Positions 11,523 through 24,350 of a stretch of 64,000 nt of DNA are shown piece after piece. The stretch comes from Sarcocystis neurona (Eukaryota; Apicomplexa; Conoidasida; Eucoccidiorida; Sarcocystidae). Each line of letters starts with the position of its first letter. The stretch's first letter is position 1. The notes beneath the pieces are model-generated. The model was given only the letters and a program-made list of their open reading frames with translations, searched no databases and was not told the DNA's origin. A program made the position numbers and the translations under genes. Where the stretch lies: assembly GCA_000727475.1 (NCBI GenBank), contig KL647289.1, positions 8,912,611-8,976,610 of the forward strand. Reading direction: 5' to 3'.

Positions 11523-12491
11523 GAGCCGGAGGACGGCGGTCCCGCGCTTTTTGTACATGCCTCGAGTTTCCTTCAGTTCTCGCCCAACACACCGGAAGCT
11601 ACTATCAGCGGGACCTCTGCCGTCCCTTCTGGTGCAGCTGCCTCTCCTGCATTTGCTGCTGCTCGTGTGAGTACCCCTCATGCTGCTGCCACCTCCTCCG
11701 CCGACGCACAACGCGCTACTACTGCTGCTGGGAGTCTCAGAAGTGCTACCTCTGTAGCTGCTCCTGCTGACGGTGCTCGTGGCACTGGCGATCCGTTCGT
11801 GACTGCCCAGAAGACTACTGCTGCGACTCCTGGTGAGGTTGCTCGGGTTTTTGCTGACGGGACTGCTGCTGCGGAGTCGGCTGCTGCAGTTGAGAGGGCT
11901 GCTGCTGCTGCGGAGACTGCTGCTGCTGCTGAGGACGGCGGAGCCACGGGTGCTGCAGGCGTGATGGAGAGCTCGCCGTGCCCGAGAGTCGTTATCCAAG
12001 TACGCAGAAGCATCAGCAGCAGACCCAGCGGTCAGACAGGAAACTGCAGCGGCAGCGACGCCAAAAGCGTCGCAGGAGCGTTTTCCGCTGACACTATAAA
12101 GGAGAGAGAAGCAGTGACACCCCACAAGAAACAGCCCAGCAGCAGCAGCACTAGCAACAGCAGCCACGTCCGCAGCGGGCCTGCAGCCAGCGGCACCGTC
12201 GGTCGGCGCAGCACCGCGCAGAAGAGCAACAGGAAGAGGAGCGACAGCAGCTCCGGCTGCACCAGCAACAGTGGAAATAGTAGCAGCACGGTGAGCAGCA
12301 GCAGCAGTTGCGGCAGCAGCAGGAACGGGAGGGGGACTAGTAAAAGGTGCGAAGATCTGCCAATGTTGAAGGAGGGGCTGGTGGTTGAATATGAAGCAGC
12401 ATGGGATTTCCGCCGAAATTTGCCTGCGGCAGTGCGTGTGGTGCCCGTAGCCGATGAAGCTGCGTTCTACTTTTTTGGTGGGAAGGAGTAG
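11523..12491 (+). CDS. hypothetical Ala/Ser-rich protein, terminal exon
   Basis: A strong acceptor (TTTTTGCTTTTTTTTCAG) precedes 11523. The frame then stays open for about 320 codons to the stop at 12489-12491. Composition moves from mixed (EPEDGGPALFVHAS) through Ala/Thr-rich and Ser-rich CAG-phase segments to a non-repetitive, partly acidic C-terminus containing LKEGLVVEYEAAWDFRRN and ending FFGGKE. The non-repetitive ends on both sides of the repeats support real coding. The upstream exon is not placed. No domain is recognised. Confidence 0.5.
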   Translation, partial: EPEDGGPALFVHASSFLQFSPNTPEATISGTSAVPSGAAASPAFAAARVSTPHAAATSSADAQRATTAAGSLRSATSVAAPADGARGTGDPFVTAQKTTAATPGEVARVFADGTAAAESAAAVERAAAAAETAAAAEDGGATGAAGVMESSPCPRVVIQVRRSISSRPSGQTGNCSGSDAKSVAGAFSADTIKEREAVTPHKKQPSSSSTSNSSHVRSGPAASGTVGRRSTAQKSNRKRSDSSSGCTSNSGNSSSTVSSSSSCGSSRNGRGTSKRCEDLPMLKEGLVVEYEAAWDFRRNLPAAVRVVPVADEAAFYFFGGKE

Positions 12492-13559
12492 TGGCTATGC
12501 TGCTGCAGCAGCAGCAATGTGCGGCACGCGGCGGAGGACGGTGAGGAGAAGCCCGAGGAGGAGGAACAGCAGCAGCAGCAACACACGAGTTTCCTGAGAA
12601 GACGTAAAAGCAAAAGATAAATAGGTGGTGCTCTTCTTAAAGCAGCGCGAAGAGCGACACGTAGGGGAGGAAGAATCATCCGTTTATATATTATACATAC
12701 ATATATATATATATATCTATTTATATGCACGCGCGCACGGATCGATGCATCTGTCTGTGTCCCTCTCTTCCCTTATATATATGTAAATATACACCGTAGT
12801 TGGCACTAGCAGATCTACGTCGGTCTTCATGTGCATAGCTTTCCTCTTCGTCACTTTATATGGAAAGTTGTGTATTTATCAATAGTTTTATCAGAGAATT
12901 TATACACATGTGAATATACACATGCATAATATATATATATATATATGTGTATATATATACACATAACATTCCTACGTGTATGCGTATGAATATGTGTACA
13001 GACACGTAGGTACACACATATAGGTGCACGTGTTTCACTGCCGAGGGAGACTCAAAGCGGCAGTTAATGACCTGTGCGGAAGGTTTGCAGACGGTACTGG
13101 GAAATGTAGAAGCTTCATTTTTTACATATACGTAGAAATCTGCGCGAGTGTATACATATATATATACATATATGTGGACACAAACATACACGTATGTATA
13201 TATATACACTTAGTTCAATATCTATGCTACTTCAGGTCTCATTCTCTCTGTCTATCTGTCTCTTTCTACCTATCTAGATATACATATGTACATATATATA
13301 TATATATACATATTTCATAAGAAATGCGCGTGCACATGAGTCCGTACTAGTGTAAGCGTACATCTCTATCTTGCTTCTTTGAAGTGTTTCCGTTTATCTA
13401 CTGTCTTTGTTTCATCTTGATATTGCTGTTTATAATACTGACAACTTATATACCTCTGTTGTCTCTCCCTTTTAGCTCTCTTTATTTATATATATATATA
13501 TGTGAGTGCACGTGTGCATTCGTATACATACATATAATACACATATCGCCTACATATAC

Positions 13560-13890
13560 ATGTATATGGATGTGGTGTATATGTATGTATGTATACATAT
13601 ATATATATGTATATATGCGTGTGCAGGTGTATATTACATATATATATGCGTGTATATGCGTGTATACATACTTACATATATTAGTGTATACACACGTTTC
13701 CTATAAATACATATATACATATATATATATGTATATGGATGTTTCAAGTATGTGTAGGTATATATATGTATATATGTGTCTGCAGGTGTATATTATATAT
13801 ATATATGCGTGTGTGTGCGTGTATGCAAACTTACATATATTAGTGTATACACACATTTCCTATGAATACATATGTATAAATATATTTGTG
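13560..13890. repeat. 159-bp tandem repeat, two copies plus part of a third
   Basis: The anchor GCAGGTGTATATTA occurs at about 13623 and 13782, followed in both copies by ACTTACATATATTAGTGTAT and a CACACATTTCCTAT-like block. The upstream 60 bp look like the tail of an earlier copy. Confidence 0.7.
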
Positions 13891-13998
13891 TACATGTAGA
13901 CGTCTCTGCATATGTATACCCACGAGAATCGCGGAGCACCTTTCAAAAGACTGTCCAGGTACATGGCTGTCACATGCTTTTGTTCAAGCGTGAGAACA

Positions 13999-14560
13999 CG
14001 AGAGGGGAATCAACATAAACATATATGCTCCACGCCCACCTTTGTGTATGTAAATAAGTATGTGTCCTATATGGAATGCCTCCTATATATATATATAGGC
14101 ACTGTACACAGGTATATATACAGATGTGCACAGACATACACGTAGGCGTCCACGGGTAGACGCGCGGGATATCAACATGAACATATAATTCACGCACATA
14201 TTGATAAGGATGTTTCACGTATGGAATGCCTTCTACATACAAATATATATATATATATATATATGTACGGACACTGCACAGAGGTGCAGACACAAACATG
14301 CAAAGACATACATATACACGTTCACGTATAAAATAGAGGGGAATCAACAGACACATATACTCCACGCACGTATTTGTGTATGTTAGTACGTGTGTTTTAC
14401 ATATGAAACGCATTCTACATATGTATATATATATATATGTGTATACATACATATGTGTCGACGTTGTACAGGGGTACATACACAAACACACAGAGACATA
14501 CACATACAAAGACATACACATACACGTGCACGTATAGATAACGTCTACCAGCGCAAGCGT
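13999..14560. repeat. 162-172 bp tandem repeat, three diverged copies
   Basis: The anchor ATCAACATAAACATATA, with a following CTCCACGCAC-like block, occurs with its CAACA core at 14011, 14173 and 14345. Each copy also has ATATGGAATGCCTTCTA-like and GCACTGTACACAGG-like segments. These copies create a spurious long minus-strand open frame. Confidence 0.75.
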
Positions 14561-15189
14561 GAAGTAGATCTGACGACAACGAGTTTGTATCAATGTGAGA
14601 CAGAAGCAAGCGCCCACGATGGGAGTACTTTGATCTGTGCGCCCCCCCGACGCACGGATATCGAAGACATATATATATATGTATGTATATACATACACAC
14701 ATACAGGTACACAAAGACATGTATGCGTACGTATACATGTATATGCATATACACATAGGTACACATAGACATGTACGCATACGTGTTGGCGCCAGAGTAG
14801 CACGTCCCTGCTGTTCTTACAAGGGAAGTTGGATTCATCGCACATGTTCGGGAGGACGGCGATAACTTCTGCTTGCAGGGTCACAAAGGTGTACGTTGCG
14901 GATACGTGTATACACATACACTCCAGATGGGTGCTTCCATACAACGAGATGCAACATATATAGAGAGATGTATATTTACAAGAAATACACGTAGAGGTAA
15001 GAGCACTGATGGTGTGTACCGGAATGCATACTTCTATTTGTCCACCTGTATGTATATGTGAAAACCAGACATCCAGCTGTATATATATATATATATATGT
15101 GCACACCTGAGTAGCTAGAGAAGGACGCATACGAGTGAAGCGGGCAGTGTCCCTTCAGTCCAAATACACGGAAACCGTACGCAGTTTCC

Positions 15190-15320
15190 AGTACCATTAC
15201 TGCTACTACTAGTATTACTATGGCGACTATAATTATCACTACTCCTGCGACTACTGCCCTAATAGTATTACTACTGGTACTATTATTACTAGTATTACTA
15301 ATACTACTACTAGTGCGACC
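15190..15320. repeat. imperfect ACT/AGT triplet repeat
   Basis: The run is made of TACTACTAGTATTACT-like triplets on an otherwise non-CAG background. Many units are self-complementary (ACTAGT), so single-strand folding is possible. No coding is evident. Confidence 0.7.
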
Positions 15321-18190
15321 GATTCGATTGACCCTCTCTATATGTACGTGTAAACATTCACATTTTTTGCGGCATACACGGGTCCAGCGGCCTCTTTTTC
15401 AACATGCACCCACAGGTGCAAAAGGCCGCACCTGCACATGCATTAGTAATTGTCGATCTCTCCACGACGCTTTAGGAGGTTATCACTTACGCATGCATCA
15501 AATTGATACACGTACATGCCTGCTGTTCTGTGTTGCGTTGTTGGCTCGGTTATTCGGCGTAACCTGGTGACCCCCACGTTTACCAAAATCATCTGTATGT
15601 TGCTTCCCTGCAGCGTAGTAGCTGAGGTTGGGTTTGCTGTTTCCCTTACCGTATCAATAGCTGCACCGCAGCGCACAAAGTGCATGTGTAAAGTGTGACT
15701 ATGCGGTGTAGAATCATCTGCACTACGTTGGAGAGTGTGGGAACACAAAGCAGCTGGGAGACTGTAGCTGCGTCATAAGCATATCAAGGCCATGCGTGTC
15801 TTGCGTACGTGAGCCCATGTATATTCGTACACCTACGCCCGCTCACCGCACAGGTACACACGCAGGTAAGTATGCTAGTGAACAGCAGAGGAAACATACG
15901 GCCTTGGATATGCGTGCAGTTGTAAGACTGCACGTGGCTGCAGTTCATTTTGCAAGAGCAGTAGCCGCGATGATGAAAAGATACTGCTGCTGTGATAATC
16001 GTATTAGTGGGGTCTTGCTTGGCGCCAATGCCGGTGCTGTAGTCTTTCTGGCAAGGTAGCTTTCTTGCTGCAGCAGCGGCGGCAGCTGACGCACAGACGC
16101 CAGCCACCGTAGTCCCAAGCAGTCACACAGAGCAGCAGCAGCGACGCTGCGACGAAGCAGCAGCCGCTCCCAGGAAGAGGCGCAGAAATGTGCTGCTGCA
16201 GCGCAGCACGTTGTTGAGAGACGCGCTTCATTCACGAGTCGTACCACCGGTTTGCGTGCGGTTGATGTGCCTGGGCGAAGAGCGAGACTTCTTATTCGAG
16301 CAGTGCGCGAGAAAGTTTTCCTCTACAACAGAAAAAATAGATTTTCTTGATCTACCACGCTGGAAGTTCACACGCATTCCACCTGGCAGCAGCCTACGAG
16401 ACAGCAACACGTCTCCCTGCTTCATTTTCTCGTGAAACGCCGCACGTCTACACGCGCTGACGTAGCCTCGGAGAGCTGCTGCTGCTGCTACCGATTTTCT
16501 TGCCAGGGGATTGAGCGATGCATAATATTACACGAGTGCCACCACCATTACTCTTTGACACCTTGCTGGCTTGCGTCGCAACACAGCTGCTTTCTCCCGC
16601 CTCTGCGCGTGCGACCGGCTCCCGCGCACACTTGCTCTCGAGGATACACTCACCGTGATCCATACGTATTTGTAACCACCGGATGTCCACACACATGACG
16701 AGAAAAAAGCGACATATATTTCCACTTCCCATGACGGGTCCATGTATCCGGTCCCACACGAACGGACGAGTCACTGCTGCATGCACAAGAACGCTGACGT
16801 ACATACATCTGTACAAGGACACCCTGTCACTATATACATGTGTATTCCAGATATTATATGTAAACTTAACATATACATACCTACATACACACCCGCCCCT
16901 GTGTACCCATTTGAGTACACAAATATTATAATATATATATATATACATATATAGCGTGCCCACAAATCCGTCCTCTTTTTACGAGCTCGTGAGGATTGCT
17001 TCCTCCTCTGCAGCAGGCGCTGCTCCCGGCAGGCGCGGATCCGCCCGAGGCAGGCGTGACGTGCAGCTTTCCCCCTTCTCGTCGGCAGTTTCCATCAACA
17101 GGGAGGGGCGTGTCTGCACATACTTTTTCTCTGCTGCTGCTTTTTCTTCTTCGTTGTCCGGTCGACGCAACGGAGTTGCACACGTTGCTTTGTGCAGACA
17201 ACACGTCGGGGGATGCCCCACCGCGGGTCCGCCCGCGGGCAAAAAGTCGCTACTTTACGGATAAACTGACGTATCTGTAAGATGTTGTACACACACGTAC
17301 GTACATGTGTGTGTACATGTGTACAGACCTGGGGCACACAACAATGTGCATGCATCGCAGCAGTCATCACTGCCCCCCCAAGCTGTCTCTCAGGACGTGC
17401 CCCGCAGCACAGTCCGTATGCACGGCTGTATACAGGCATATACACACATACACACATGCAGATACGTATATATATATATACATACGTCTGTGTACGCGCT
17501 TCTCTCTCTGAGCGCGTTCTCTTTCTCTTCTTCGTTTTCTGCTTTTCTTGTATATTTACCTACTTTGACACTCTCTCTGAGAAAGGGCCGCGCAGCCCCA
17601 CACTCCGTAAGCGCACCTCTGTGTATATGCACGTACATATGCGGATATGCACACACATATATGCATATGCGCAGCTCCCTGGAGGTTATCAGGATCTCCC
17701 TATCTTCTCTGTCTGCCTGTGTTTCTCTCTGCTTCACGTCTATGTATCTTAAGTGGACGCGGAGTCTGCACGGCGACCAGCTCACTCTTGTTGCGAACAC
17801 GCGTCAAGGATGGAGAGAAGAAATGCACTCGGGTGCTTCTTCTCTCCTCCGCCCAACCCGCCGTTTCAGCAAAGGACAGCTTCTCTCACGCTTTCCACAC
17901 CGCTTCCAACATCTCTAATCCATGTGCAGATATTTATATCTCGGAGGATTCGTCCACGCAGGGCAGCTTACCACACACACGCATCTTTGACAGAACGCGC
18001 GCCTTTCTTGCTTTCCAGTATTCGCTTGTGTGGATTTCTGCTAACACCATACATATATATATCTATAGCATGCATTTGCGTGACAGACCAGATGCACACA
18101 ACTATATATATATATATATGAGGACGGCGTAGAGCGGCAGCAGAGAGAGCTGCGACAGATGACACGAGTTTCACTGTCTGGGTCGTTTTC

Positions 18191-21100
18191 TCAATTCGCC
18201 TGCTCGTCTGGCTTCGCTTCTCCCTGCTCTGGTGCTGCTCTCCGCGGCTGTAGCTGCTGCTGCCTGCTGTCTTGCTGCATGCGCTTCACATCCCTGCGCA
18301 CAGCCAGCAGCGCTTGACGCGTGTCTTCTTCCTCCTCTTTCCACGCTGTCTCCAGCACGACAACGCTCGCGCTAAGAAGTGACGAGGCGTCATCTTCTTT
18401 TTCTGCGGCTGCTGCTTCGCATCCTTCTTCTACGTCCCTTCCTTTTCCTTCTTCTGCTGCTACTTTCCCCCCGCGGAGAAACGAGAAAGCACCACCATTG
18501 GTTCCTGTGCGCACGTTCCCTTCCTCCCCCCCCGCAGTCTCTGGCATGTCTCGCCTTTCCTCATCCGGCTCTCCTGAAAGTTCTTCAAGGAAGCCGTCTT
18601 TCGATAAATCTTCCTCAGTCAAACCCCCTTGAGCGATCGCTTTGTCTCGCTGTAGCCACTGCCCTCCGCCTGGCCGCAGCACTGCGCCTGCTGCCGCACG
18701 CACCTCGTCTGACGCTGCTGCTTCTGCCGCTGTCGTTGTTGCTGCCGGGCTGGCTCTACGAAGTGCTGCTGCACCACGAGCCACAGGTGACCACGGCACG
18801 ACTGAGGAGGGCGACGACGAAGAGGAGGAGGCAGAAAAAGAAGAAGAAGCAGCGCGTTTAAGAGAACTGCTGCTTCGGCTGCTGCTTTCCGTGTACAAAC
18901 TTTCGTGAGTTGCTTCCTTCGGTGCCGCTCTCCGTCTCGCTGCGCCGCGTGCTGCTCTGCTGTGGGGTCTTTTGCTTCTCGGTGGAAGGGCCTTGCGACT
19001 GCCCCTCGATATGCTGCTGCTGCTGCTCGCGACGGTGGCCACTCTCGGACTCCGGAGCCCTGCTCCTGCTTTAGTGCTGCCCCGTGCTGCAGCAGCACCT
19101 CTTCTGCTAACGACACTGACGTGCGCGCTCCCCTTAGAAAAGAGTGCGCGGAAGGACGCCGACGAAAAGAACGAGCTGCCTGCTGCAGTAGGAGCAGCAG
19201 CAGCGCCACGTACCCTCTCTGCCTCTTTTTCTCTTGCTTGCTGCAGCAGTCGCTGCTTCTTCTTATTGCTCAGAGCCACACTCACACTGCTTGGCTTGCT
19301 GCTGCTAATGCTGCTGCTGCTACTGCTGTCGACGAGCCCTTTCGCCCGCCGCATGAGCTGTCGCAGCTCTTCACTGCTGCTGCTTCTCCTCCTTCTACGC
19401 TGCAGTTGGTCAAATAAAGCAAAGCCTCGAGCTCTTCTCGTTCTTCTCTTTAGTCTGGACTGCGCGTGCTCGGCTGCGGCAAGCAACGCGAGGCTCCTGT
19501 TGCTCGCCGCTGCTCCTGCTTCCGCCTTGCTGCTGCTGCCGCTGCTGACTCCTCTGCTGCTCCTGCTGAAGGCGCTGCTTTCTCTTCTTCTTTCCCTGCT
19601 GTTGCTCGCAATGCTGCCTCCTTCTCCTCCTCCTCTGCTGCTGCGGCTGCTGCGATTCCTGCTTTTCTCCTCGCCACCTTTTTCACTGCTGCTACCGCTG
19701 CTGCCTGCGCGGTGCCCTTCTGGGGCTCCTGGAGCGCCGGCGGCAGAAGCAACAGCACGTCTCGCTGCCGGAGCAGCAGCGGGATTTTCAGCGGTTGCTG
19801 GACTCTCAACACTGGCCCCAGCAGCAGCAGCAGAAGCAGCAGGGTCCCCAGTTCTCCACGGAGCAGCAGACTCCTGCAGTCCATAGGCATCTGCCGCGTA
19901 TGTGGCTAAGACAGAAGGCACGTCAGCGGGAGTCACTTCTTCCTCCAGCCCGTCCTCTGCGTTCTCCTGTTTTCTTCCCTCTCCTCGTTGAGTAACTTTG
20001 TCGTCGCAATTCTCTCCGCCCAGTGACCCGTCTCTCTCTCCACGTCTTGCTGCCTCTGCCGCAACACGAGCACTCTCTGTTGCTCCGGTATCGCGCAGCC
20101 GAAGCACCTGCAACATGCGGGCCGTGCTGCTGCTGCTTCTGGTGGGCTGAACGTTGCTGCCGCTGCTCCTGCTACTCCTGCTGTTGCTGCCGGACCCAGG
20201 AAAGACGGCCTGCTGCAGCTCCGCACGACTTGCGCCTTCGTCGTCCGGCAGTGCCCGCGCGCTCTGCTGAAGAATTTGCTCTTTCAAAAAACGGCTGCCT
20301 CGATCTTCTTCAACGCGAAACACCGGCCCCGCTGCTGTTCCTGCTGCTACTGCTGTGGCTGGTGGGGCCGGCGTTGCTGCTGCTGCTTGAGCGCGCGTGT
20401 CGTCAGCCCTTCGCTCAATGGAACAGCAGGTCTGCTGCTGCTGCACCTCCTCCTCCTGTAGCAGGACTGCTGCTTCACCGGTCTGCAGAGAAGCAGCAGG
20501 CGCCGAGTAGGCGAGCGCTGCTTCGAACGCATGCGCAGAAGAGGTGGTTCCCCCTCCTACTTCCTCAAGGCCTGCTAAGCTTCTCTGCAGCTCCAGCAGT
20601 TTACGATCTGCCTGCTCCTCGTGGGTGGCCCTGCTGAACGGGAACCACACACGTCCCTGCAAGTGCTGCTTCTGCTCAGACAGTTTCCTCCCTTCTTCTT
20701 CTCCTTCTTCTTCAAGTCCTATCGGCTCCTGCAGCTGTTGCTGCAGGCTGTGCTGCGGCTGCTGCTGTTGATGTTGTTCTCCCTCCCTCCCCCCTTGCGG
20801 CTGCTGCTGCTCCTCCTGCGGTGCATGCACGCAATCTGCCACCAACGAGAGAAGACCGGCGTCAGGGTTACCCAACCGCTCTTCATCAAGAGCGCCTACC
20901 GACAAACGGTCAACTGCTGCGACCCCTGCACGGGTTGAAGAAAAAGTTTCTGCAGCACCATCTAGCCCCGTGCAAGGAAGCTGCTGTGAAGAGAAGGTAT
21001 GTTGCTGCTGCTGCCGTACTGCTCCCGCTCCTCGCGGCTGCTGCTGTGCCTGCTCCACAGAGGCACCAGCTGACTTCTCCGGTGAAAAGGCAGCCAGAGG

Positions 21101-23441
21101 GCCCGCATTCCAGCCACTCATCGCAACAGCAGCAGAACTGTCAGAGAGATCAGCGCTGTGAAGTCCTGCTGCCACCCGTCCTGCTGCTGCGGTTGTTGTT
21201 GCAGCCACCATCGCCGCTGCTCTCTTCGAGACTGCGCGACCCGCGGCTGGTTGTCCGCCTCCTGCTGCTCCTCCTCCTGCTGGTGGGTGCGGTGCGCTTT
21301 TGCCGCTCGCCCGTGCCACAAGTCTGCGCAGCTTCTCATCGAGATCGTCAGCAATAGGGGCAGCTGCAGCGAAAGATGCGGCAGCAGGAACACCCGCAGC
21401 TACCCCTAGAGGAGTTCTAGCAATGCCACATGCAGAAACTCCTGCAGCATCACAAGTTGAGTAGAAGTTTTCCCTTCTAAACCTCACGCGGCGGCCGTCA
21501 ATATTTCTGTACGTGTCTCTGCTGCTGCTGCTGGGTGAACTGTTGCGTCTCTGAGGACGCACATTGCTGCTGTTGCTGCTGCGATGCTGTGGACTGCTGC
21601 GCTGGGAACTGCTGCGAGGAGAATCTTCACCTGCAGAAGAAAGACGAACCGGCGAAAGGAGAGAGAAAAAGAAGGGGTGATTTGCTGCTGTCGCCACCTG
21701 AGGCTCTGCTGCGGGTGTTGCTGCTGCACGAGACATCTGCTCGGTGAGCAGCTGCTTCCCATTTTCTTCCGGCTTGTCCTCTTCTTTCCTCCGGCTCGAG
21801 CCCACAGTGCTGCAGTCTCGCTTCTCTCTCCCCGCTCCGCTGCTCTTGCTGCTGCTGCTGCCTTGGCGCATGCCGCCGACAATGTCAAGGCGCGCTGCAG
21901 CAGCTAGCGGGGCGTCCTCTGCTGCCGACATTGCTGCTGGACCAGCAGCAACAGCAGCAGCTGCAGTTTCCAAGTAGCTGTGTTTCTCGTTCAGCACATT
22001 CCCCTCCTGGTGCTGCACTCCGTCCTTTCCCCCCTCACCTGCGTCGCTCCGAAGGCCCACACTCTGCTGCTGCTGCCGCAGTGGAGTCCCCATCTGTTCC
22101 TGCTGCTCGTCGTGCTGCAGCAGGTCTTGCTTCTGCTGCTGCTCCTCCCACGGAGGAGGCTCGCGCTGTTGCTGGTGGCGCAGTAGCACCACCTGCCGCT
22201 GGACGTGGAGAGGAACCACTGAAGCCGAGTTGTCGGCAGAATGCTTCCTTCGGTAAACTGGAGCAACGCCAGCTTCCTCCGCTGCCCGGTTGCTGCTGCT
22301 GCTGCTCAGAAGACCAGGAATGAAGGTGACCCCATAAGATGAAGCGAGTCGCTGCATTTGCTTCTCCTGCTGCTGCAATTGTTGCTCCAGCGTCGCCTTC
22401 CTCTGCTGCAGCACTTGCTGCCGCTGCAGCCGCCGTGCCAGCAGAGCCCGCTCCACGGCTCCGGCCTGCGCTCCCTCGTCTTCCGCAGCAGCAACAGCAG
22501 CAAGCAAAAAACTCCCCTCCTCACTCTCAGCCTCTGCGCCAACAAATCGCCTCGCATTCCTCCCTTCCTGTTCTCTCCCGTCCTCCTCCGCCGTCTCGCC
22601 TGCCCCCCCGTGCTGGTCCTTTTGCTGCAGAAACTGCTGCTGCTGCGGCTTCCCGGGGACCTGGTCCTGCTGCTGTTGGCGATTCGCCTGCCAGGGTGGC
22701 TGCTCAGTTGCAGCCTGGGAGCCGCTGTTGCTAGTTCGAAGTAACAAGGTTTTACCACGAGCTGCAGCAGCACCAGCAGGTAATAACAGCGTGCTGCTGT
22801 CGCTGCTGCTGCCGCTTGCTCTGCGTCCCCCCGGCTGCTTCGGCTGCTGTCGGTAAGAGACTGAGGTGCTGCTTCTGCTGCTGCTCTCGGTGCTAGCGTG
22901 TCGCGCGGCGCTATGCAACACGGTGGACCGATGCCTCTGAGCGCTGCTGCCAGCAATACCCTTCTGATCACGACCGTAATTGCTGCTGCTGCTGCTGCTA
23001 CGACTTCTCCTGTGGGGAACCCGGAGCACCACGTGCTGCTGTCGCTGCTGCAGCGTGCGGGCCACGTCGTTCGCTATGCTCCTCCTATTTCTCTCTCGAC
23101 CAGCACGGTTTTCCGGCGACTGCCCCCCGCCGTCTGTCCTGCTGCTCGTCTTCTCCCTGCTCCGGCTGCTGCTGCTGGTTCTTGAAGAAGCAGCCGACAC
23201 TTCCTCCCGCTCTGCGTGAACGCTCCGCCGCTGCAGCTTTGGCTGCTGCCTCTGTTGCCGGTGCCTCTGCTGCAAGTGCTCCTCCTCCTCGTCCTCCTCC
23301 TCCTCCTCGCCGTGAAGTTTTGCCCGAGAGCTACCTCTGCCCGCTGCCGGGGAAAATACCGACTCCTGTAGTGCCTGCCTTGCTTCTTCTGCTGCGTGTC
23401 TGTCGCCTGCGTAGTAAGCAGCAAGTTGCTGTTCCTGAGTG
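18191..23441 (-). CDS. Sfi1-like gene exon 16 (C-terminal low-complexity region)
   Basis: The acceptor TTTCCTGTGCAG adds one base (completing Ser), then about 1,749 codons run to the stop at 18191-18193 (C-terminus KPDEQAN). There are no Trp repeats. In order: a short non-repetitive start (TQEQQLAAYYAGDRHAAEE), an acidic Glu/Asp run, Arg/Ser-rich and Gln-rich stretches to about residue 560, a more complex patch near RRVRFRRENFYSTCDAAG, long Ala/Ser/Glu/Arg-rich stretches, and an acidic C-terminus with possible coiled coil (LAVRRDVKRMQQD). Exon membership rests on phase and spacing only; it may be a separate gene. Confidence 0.6.
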
Positions 23442-23831
23442 CTGCACAGGAAACGCACAAAGGAAATGCGCTCCGAAGTGCCTCACCGACTGCGGTGTAC
23501 GTACACCGGAGAACCAGACAGATGTTTCCATGACGTGTGCCACAATCCCGTACACGACTGAAGGCGTGTAGATGTACATGCACAGAAACAGACAGATATA
23601 CGTAAGGATACAAATACGAAATGCCTTCGCGCACACACATACATATATATGCAGGAAAACAGAGAGATAGGCAAGTACGCAAATGAAGAACTTTCTTGAC
23701 CTTAACATACATGTACATATACATGGATACGCACGTATTTGTATATATATATATGGATATATAGGTACGTAGAAAGACGCAGATACATGTAGACATGCTG
23801 GTGGAGAAATATTTGGTGCACGTTCAGATGC

Positions 23832-23862
<31 letters not shown>

Positions 23863-23891
23863 TACAGGTGTGTGCATATATATGTATGTAC

Positions 23892-23927
<36 letters not shown>

Positions 23928-24312
23928 CACGCGTGTGCGACANAAANNNNNNNNNNNNNNNNNNNNNNNNNNNNNNNNNNNNNNNNNNNNNNNNNNNNNN
24001 NNNNNNNNNNNNNNNNNNNNNNNNNNNNNNNNNNNNNNNNNNNNNNNNNNNNNNNNNNNNNNNNNNNNNNNNNNNNNNNNNNNNNNNNNNNNNNNNNNNN
24101 NNNNNNNNNNNNNNNNNNNNNNNNNNNNNNNNNNNNNNNNNNNNNNNNNNNNNNNNNNNNNNNNNNNNNNNNNNNNNNNNNNNNNNNNNNNNNNNNNNNN
24201 NNNNNNNNNNNNNNNNNNNNNNNNNNNNNNNNNNNNNNNNNNNNNNNNNNNNNNNNNNTATATATATATATATATATGTATACGAGGTGTGTGCATATAT
24301 ATAGTATGTACA

Positions 24313-24350
<38 letters not shown>

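Larger units (their letters stand above)
12492..18190. other. intergenic region, AT-rich with tandem repeats
   Basis: TA, GTATAC and CTCTCT microsatellites dominate. Two less repetitive islands exist. The first is 15440-16440, with a weak plus-strand frame at 16190-16435 that reads non-repetitively (EERDFLFEQCARKF), which I do not call a gene. The second is 16980-17280, GC-rich, with open frames on both strands but no clear coding bias. The region just below 18190 would hold the 3' UTR of the giant minus-strand gene. Confidence 0.6.

Noticed and set aside
13970..15130. 386-codon open frame on the minus strand
   Set aside because: It is composed of Tyr/Ile/Val/Cys/Thr strings from GTATAC and TA repeats and tandem copies; no splice signals or complex sequence.
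15443..15748. two overlapping small frames with complex-looking sequence (15516-15698 plus, 15443-15748 minus)
   Set aside because: Neither has good splice sites, a good start context or a recognisable family; the base composition does not suggest a mitochondrial insert either.
18972..19886. 304-codon plus-strand frame inside the exon 16 region
   Set aside because: It is antisense to exon 16 and reads Leu/Ala from CTG; the minus-strand frame is open for 5.2 kb and richer in charged residues.
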